NCBI GenBank assembly: GCA_913061185.1
Contig: CAJXTI010000021.1
Span: forward strand, 1-51,783
From: an uncultured Oceanobacter sp.
GTDB taxonomy: Bacteria; Pseudomonadota; Gammaproteobacteria; Pseudomonadales; Oceanobacteraceae
Direction of reading: 5' to 3'
DNA length: 51,783 nt
Numbering within the stretch: the first letter of the stretch is position 1; each line of letters begins with the position of its first letter. Of this stretch, positions 47,394 through 51,783 are shown in pieces. The position numbers and the translations under genes were made by a program. The notes under the pieces are model-generated. The model saw nothing but the letters and a program-made list of their open reading frames with translations. It was not told the origin of the DNA and ran no database searches.

Positions 47394-48656
47394 ATGAATC
47401 TTTCCGACCTTAAATTGAAAGCCGTTCCCGAACTCCTTGATATCGCCAAGGAAATGAATCTCGAGAATGTGAGTCGTACCCGTAAACAGGATATTATCTT
47501 TGCCATTCTCAAGCATCATGCCAAGAGCGGGGAAGATATTTATGGTGATGGGGTATTGGAAATCCTGCAGGATGGTTTTGGCTTTTTAAGAAGCTCCAGT
47601 AGCTCTTATCTTGCCGGTCCTGATGATATTTATGTTTCACCCAGCCAGATTCGCCGTTTTAATCTGCGCAAGGGTGACAAGATTTCAGGAAAAATCCGTC
47701 CCCCTAAAGATGGCGAACGTTATTTTGCGATGTTAAAAGTCGCCGAAATCAACGACGACAAACCTGAAAACGCCAAATCCAAGATTCTGTTTGAAAACCT
47801 CACCCCGCTCTTCCCTGACCATCGCTTCTTTCTGGAACAAGGCAATGGCTCGACCGAAGACCTTTCTTCCCGCGTACTGGATCTGGTAGCCCCGATTGGT
47901 AAAGGACAGCGCGGTCTGATTGTTGCGCCGCCCAAAGCCGGTAAAACCATGCTGCTGCAGACCATCGCCCAGTCCATCACCCGGAATAACCCGGAATGTG
48001 ATGTGATTGTGCTGCTGATTGACGAGCGGCCGGAAGAAGTGACCGAGATGAAACGCTCGGTTCGTGGTGAAGTCGTCGCATCAACCTTCGATGAGCCTCC
48101 TGCGCGTCACGTCCAGGTCGCCGAAATGGTGATCGAAAAAGCCAAGCGTCTGGTTGAACACAAACGTGACGTGGTGATTCTGCTCGACTCGGTCACCCGT
48201 CTGGCACGGGCCTACAACACCGTAGTACCCAGCTCCGGCAAGGTACTGACCGGTGGTGTTGATGCCAACGCACTGGAAAAGCCAAAACGTTTCTTCGGCT
48301 CCGCCCGTAACGTTGAAGAAGGCGGCTCCCTGACGATTATCGCCACCGCACTGGTAGACACTGGCTCCAAAATGGACGAAGTGATTTACGAAGAGTTCAA
48401 GGGTACTGGTAACCAGGAGCTGCATCTGGATCGCAAGATCGCGGAAAAGCGGATTTACCCTGCGATCAATATCCGCCGTTCCGGCACCCGTCGCGAAGAC
48501 ATCATGTTTGATGAATCGTCCCTGCAACGTCTGTGGATTCTGCGCAAACTGCTCACAGAAATGGAAGACGTACAGTCGATTGAATTCCTGCTTGGCAAGC
48601 TGAGCCAAACCAAGACCAACGATGAATTCTTCGATTCCATGCGTGGCGGCAAGTAA
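47394..48656 (+). CDS. rho: transcription termination factor Rho
   Basis: Hexameric RNA helicase that ends transcription. It has 420 residues from the ATG at 47394 ([20 protein letters not shown], the canonical start); six in-frame codons upstream are not conserved. The RNA-binding domain contains [14 protein letters not shown], Walker A is [12 protein letters not shown] near 180, Walker B is [20 protein letters not shown], and the Q/R-loop region follows ([27 protein letters not shown]). A strong intrinsic terminator lies at 48762-48800. Confidence 0.98.
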   Translation: MNLSDLKLKAVPELLDIAKEMNLENVSRTRKQDIIFAILKHHAKSGEDIYGDGVLEILQDGFGFLRSSSSSYLAGPDDIYVSPSQIRRFNLRKGDKISGKIRPPKDGERYFAMLKVAEINDDKPENAKSKILFENLTPLFPDHRFFLEQGNGSTEDLSSRVLDLVAPIGKGQRGLIVAPPKAGKTMLLQTIAQSITRNNPECDVIVLLIDERPEEVTEMKRSVRGEVVASTFDEPPARHVQVAEMVIEKAKRLVEHKRDVVILLDSVTRLARAYNTVVPSSGKVLTGGVDANALEKPKRFFGSARNVEEGGSLTIIATALVDTGSKMDEVIYEEFKGTGNQELHLDRKIAEKRIYPAINIRRSGTRREDIMFDESSLQRLWILRKLLTEMEDVQSIEFLLGKLSQTKTNDEFFDSMRGGK

Positions 48657-48671
48657 TGTTTATGCGCTAAA

Positions 48672-48700
48672 TATCCGCTCAGACCATGTTTGAGCGGATA
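48672..48700 (+). other. hairpin directly after rho
   Basis: A perfect 10-bp inverted repeat (TATCCGCTCA / TGAGCGGATA) with a 9-base loop, 15 bases past the rho stop, without a following T run. It precedes the true terminator by about 60 bases and may protect the mRNA end. Confidence 0.6.
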
Positions 48701-48761
48701 ACAAAAAGCACCGTTCGGTTGATTTTTATCCGTTAAGTGCTTTGTCTGAATGATCGAACAC

Positions 48762-48800
48762 AAAAAATCCAGAACTCACACCGGGTTCTGGATTTTTTTT
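48762..48800 (+). terminator. intrinsic terminator after rho
   Basis: A 14-bp stem (AAAAAATCCAGAAC / GTTCTGGATTTTTT) with a 9-base loop and a run of eight T. The A tract on the left also allows termination of the convergent gene ending at 48873. Confidence 0.9.
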
Positions 48801-48872
48801 ATGCTTTGAATTCAAGTGCACTTTCGTCAATACCATTGAGCTTGTTCAGCACACCTCACTGAATCAATTTCT

Positions 48873-50711
48873 TCACTCTCTGACTGGCAAGCCCTTTCGC
48901 TCGTCACCAAAATGCGCGGGGTGCTCTCGGGTCCATCGCCGCAACGCTATTTTTTCCAGCAACGAGGCATAGACCTCGGCACATTCAGGACGGGATTCCA
49001 GCACCCCGGAAAGTTGGCAAACCAAGGTAAGTGCCGAACTGCGGCTAATCAGCGGCAAATTGGCCAGAGCCGCTGCAAATGCCTTGTTTGCTTCCTCTTC
49101 ATTTTCCTTTTGCCAGTAATAACGGGCCAGCCTGGCGGAATACAGCAGCGATCGATATTCTGCGTGATCTCTCCCCCAGCGCAGCAACTCGACCACATCA
49201 TAATCCATCGCGGCCGCCTTGGCCTGAGTCCAACTCCAGAACCCGGACAAAGAGTAAGGATGCGACATCAACCAGTTCACCTCATCGGTACTAACCGTGA
49301 CAGCACCACGCATACGCTCATTAATATCGAGCGCCTTGCCAAACTGACTATTAATACACAGGCAAGCCAACAAGAGCACTACCGAGAGCGCTGTTGCCGT
49401 CCTCGAGATAGCCGGTGGCGGTGTTACTGCGGGCGCGGATGCAGACCCGATCATGGCCAGCATCACCACCGCTATCAGCATATCCACCGGCTCATAAAAG
49501 GTAGTGGCCACCAGCCCATGCAGCATAAAAATGCCGAAACCAACTGCCCAGAAAGCGGCCACATCTGGACGGCTGTTTTTTTGTTCCCGCCAGATCAATC
49601 GCAACGCCAGCCAGCTGCACCATAACAGCAGACCAAACCCCAATAAGCCCGCAGGCCACCCCCAGTCCAGCACCCACTGCAGCAACGTATTGTGTGGTGT
49701 CTGTCCATACAAAAACGGCTTCATGTAGACATAGGTATCCGGCCCGATTCCAAGCCACGGAACATCCAGCGATTGCCGCAACGATGCCTCCCAGATCACA
49801 TTACGGCCACTGCTATTCACCAGCTCACCGCTGCTGGACTCTTTCCCGAAAGCAACAAACATTCGCCAGATGCCGGGCCAGCTACCAATTCCTGGTGAAG
49901 CTGCTAAGGGTGCCATGGCAATCGAGGCCATAACCGCCAGCGCACTCACTGCGGTCAGTTTGGCCGAATACCAGCGAATCCGATGGCACATACCGCCAAT
50001 AACCAGCAGCGCCATCAGAGTTGCCACTACCGAAGCCCGTCCGGAGCTGAACAACAAGGACGTGACGGCGACAAACAAACCGATCGCCCCTGCTGACTGC
50101 CAGCGACGATCTTCTTGGGCTAGCAAGTAACCGGAGATAACAACCCCCACTCCTGCCATATCGCCGAGGTGGCGAATATGGAGGTAATTGCGCAGCCCTT
50201 CCCCCCAGGAATACAGCGCCGGATCGTCAAGACTGAGCCATAAATCCAGCTCATCCAATACGGTAATCACAAAGGCGGCCAGCACAGCTACCGAGATCCA
50301 ATGCCGTAGAGAAGGGCTTGAACGGCAACACTGGCTCAACAGCCAGACGTTCAAAACCGACACGATAACTTCTGTTTCCCGGCTCAGTGAGCGGAAAAAA
50401 TGATCAGAAGCCGCTGTTGCCATAACCGACAACAGCCCCAGAATCATCATGACCACTGCTGCCACATCGGGTTTTGGCAGCGCATTCCCACGCAGATATA
50501 TAAGACAGGCAGCAGCTATGGCAACCTGTATATAGATCAGGACATGGCGAAACTCGGGTACATAGTAGATTGAAAAGACATAACGGCTCAGCACCCCTAG
50601 CCCAATCAGCAACGTAATAGCCACAGCTGCCACCAGAGCTAGAGAAAGCAACGGTGGTATACGTTTTGTGGCAGCCAATAACGGTGACTGATTCCATTCA
50701 GTGAGTAACAT
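48873..50711 (-). CDS. O-antigen ligase / Wzy-family membrane protein
   Basis: A 612-residue polytopic inner-membrane protein with about 11-12 hydrophobic helices up to residue 450 and a soluble C-terminal part of about 160 residues that looks helical/TPR-like (ARLARYYWQKENEEEANKAFAAAL). The conserved periplasmic loop of the Wzy_C/O-antigen ligase domain is visible (SSGRNVIWEASLRQ, then GIGPDTYVYM and TPHNTLLQWVLDWGWPAGL, including the PHN motif). Such enzymes join sugar polymers to lipid A or to proteins such as pilin. No other glycan genes are near, so the acceptor is open. It is isolated between rho and tex. Confidence 0.83.
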   Translation of the reverse strand: MLLTEWNQSPLLAATKRIPPLLSLALVAAVAITLLIGLGVLSRYVFSIYYVPEFRHVLIYIQVAIAAACLIYLRGNALPKPDVAAVVMMILGLLSVMATAASDHFFRSLSRETEVIVSVLNVWLLSQCCRSSPSLRHWISVAVLAAFVITVLDELDLWLSLDDPALYSWGEGLRNYLHIRHLGDMAGVGVVISGYLLAQEDRRWQSAGAIGLFVAVTSLLFSSGRASVVATLMALLVIGGMCHRIRWYSAKLTAVSALAVMASIAMAPLAASPGIGSWPGIWRMFVAFGKESSSGELVNSSGRNVIWEASLRQSLDVPWLGIGPDTYVYMKPFLYGQTPHNTLLQWVLDWGWPAGLLGFGLLLWCSWLALRLIWREQKNSRPDVAAFWAVGFGIFMLHGLVATTFYEPVDMLIAVVMLAMIGSASAPAVTPPPAISRTATALSVVLLLACLCINSQFGKALDINERMRGAVTVSTDEVNWLMSHPYSLSGFWSWTQAKAAAMDYDVVELLRWGRDHAEYRSLLYSARLARYYWQKENEEEANKAFAAALANLPLISRSSALTLVCQLSGVLESRPECAEVYASLLEKIALRRWTREHPAHFGDERKGLPVRE

Positions 50712-50860
50712 ATTCCTGCCCCTGATCCCAAGCTGCTCGAAGTGTCGCTATTCTGGCACACATACCGTCAACGCTTGAGAAAAAAGCGACCTGCAGCACC
50801 GGCCCGCCAATCCCGCTATACTTCGCGCTGCTTTGAAAATCGAACCTGGATCTTTTCCTT

Positions 50861-51736
50861 ATGCTGCTCGAATCCATAGGCCAACGCCTTGCAGAAGAAC
50901 TCAACATCCGCCCGCAACAGGTCTCCGCCGCCGTTACCTTGCTGGATGAAGGTGCTACGGTGCCGTTTATCTCCCGCTACCGGAAAGAAGTCACCGGCGC
51001 ACTGGACGACACCCAGCTGCGGAATCTGGAAGAGCGGTTGCGCTATCTGCGCGAGATGGAAGATCGTCGTGACAGCATCCTGAAAAGCATTGAAGAGCAG
51101 GGCAAGCTGACCACCGAGTTAAAACGCGACATTCTCACTGCCGATACCAAAACCCGGCTTGAAGACTTGTACTTGCCCTACAAGAAAAAACGCCGCACCA
51201 AGGGCCAAGTCGCCATTGAAGCTGGGCTGGAACCACTCGCCGAACGCCTGCTGCAAGACCCGACCCTGACGCCAGAATCCGAAGCCACAGACTTTATCAA
51301 TGCCGAGCAGGGCGTGGAAGATACCAAGGCCGCGCTGGATGGAGCCAAATACATCTTGATGGAGCGGTTTGCCGAAGATGCCAACCTGCTGGCCAAACTA
51401 CGCCAGTTTCTCAAGCAAGAAGCCACCTTGTCTGTCCGGGTTATCCCCGGCAAAGAAGCCGAAGGCAGCAAGTTCGCCGACTACTTTGAACACGACGAAG
51501 CGTTAAAAAGCGTACCGAGTCACCGTGCGCTGGCGATTCTGCGCGGCCGTAACGAAGGCATACTGGGTTTCTCACTGGTGACACAAGCCGAGCTGGCAGA
51601 CAAACAAGCAGGCAGTCCGTGCGAAGCCATGATTGCGGGGCACTTCCGCCTCAAAAATGAAAGCCGGGCCGCAGATCGTTGGCTCGCCGAAGTCGTCAAG
51701 TGGACCTGGCGCATCAAGCTGTTGACGCATCTGGAA
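50861..51736 (+). CDS. tex: RNA-binding transcription accessory protein Tex, 3' part cut by contig edge
   Basis: The first 292 residues of a Tex/YhgF protein (full length about 770), a nucleic-acid-binding factor tied to transcription. The ATG is at 50861. Family landmarks are GATVPFISRYRKEVTGALDD near residue 30, LEDLYLPYKKKRRTKGQ near 100, DTKAALDGAKYILMERFAEDA near 155 and VPSHRALAILRGRNEG near 220. The coding sequence ends at base 51736; the frame continues into adapter and would add a false tail beginning LSLIHISEPT, a known mark of Nextera read-through. The YqgF-like, HhH and S1 domains are missing only because the contig ends. Confidence 0.96.
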
Positions 51737-51783
51737 CTGTCTCTTATACACATCTCCGAGCCCACGAGACAGGCAGAAATCTC
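51737..51783. other. Illumina Nextera i7-side adapter (artificial sequence)
   Basis: From CTGTCTCTTATACACATCT at 51737 the sequence follows the Nextera read-2 adapter to 51770, then AGGCAGAA (i7 index N703) at 51771-51778 and the first bases of the P7 oligo. It is the mirror of the 47-base adapter at the start. It must be removed before annotation or submission. Confidence 0.97.

Noticed and set aside
51520..51765. Minus-strand frame starting MGSEMCIRDS at the right end
   Set aside because: Its N-terminus is translated Nextera adapter; the remainder is antisense to tex.

Overview
The window is a bacterial chromosomal contig, most likely from a marine or moderately halophilic gammaproteobacterium (Oceanospirillales/Pseudomonadales-like). 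Three things point there: the Pseudomonas-type order hemB-ppk-ppx-trxA-rho, the divergent ilvA/rpiA pair, and a full ectoine operon (ectABC-ask with divergent ectR) beside polyhydroxybutyrate genes, a TRAP transporter and a salt-induced-type outer membrane protein. Genus is not decidable by eye. The first 47 and last 47 bases are not genomic: they are Illumina Nextera adapters with index sequences, so the real insert is 48-51736 and the two terminal genes (AI-2E transporter, tex) are cut by the contig edges.

Layout. 48-2428: AI-2E transporter, tRNA-Leu(UAG), a decayed lipoprotein gene, and a YiaD-like OmpA lipoprotein. 2656-11427: a catabolic locus made of an IclR regulator diverging from one co-directional run of eight genes: TRAP transporter dctPQM, adrenodoxin-type ferredoxin, FAD ferredoxin reductase, phthalate-family Rieske oxygenase, glutamine-synthetase-like ligase, and a CHMI-type isomerase. 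A perfect 17-bp inverted repeat sits in the divergent promoter region. This is the most interesting part of the window. The inferred scheme is uptake of an organic acid, gamma-glutamylation of an amine, Rieske oxidation by a private electron-transfer chain, and isomerisation of a product; the substrate is unknown.

11445-17640: sbcDC (DNA repair nuclease) and transaldolase. 17780-23938: three exported proteins on the minus strand (orphan sugar-type ABC binding protein, outer-membrane beta-barrel, 1156-residue lipoprotein). 24115-29703: ectoine biosynthesis (ectA-ectB-ectC-ask) plus an overlapping membrane TPR gene, with ectR divergent. 29841-32641: acetyl-CoA acetyltransferase convergent with an intracellular PHA depolymerase, indicating PHB turnover. 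32928-36761: small and envelope genes (DUF2798, DUF481 outer membrane protein, Spy/CpxP-like protein, SmrA, DJ-1/PfpI, ribbon-helix-helix protein). 36770-41878: ilvA divergent from rpiA, with a YdbH-like giant AsmA-type protein overlapping rpiA by one base. 42043-48656: hemB, ppk, ppx, trxA, rho, with a C-rich, G-poor leader before rho. 48873-51736: O-antigen-ligase-type membrane protein and the 5' part of tex.

No rRNA, CRISPR array, insertion sequence, integrase or replication origin was seen. All functional calls come from motif and family recognition by eye; no database search was run.
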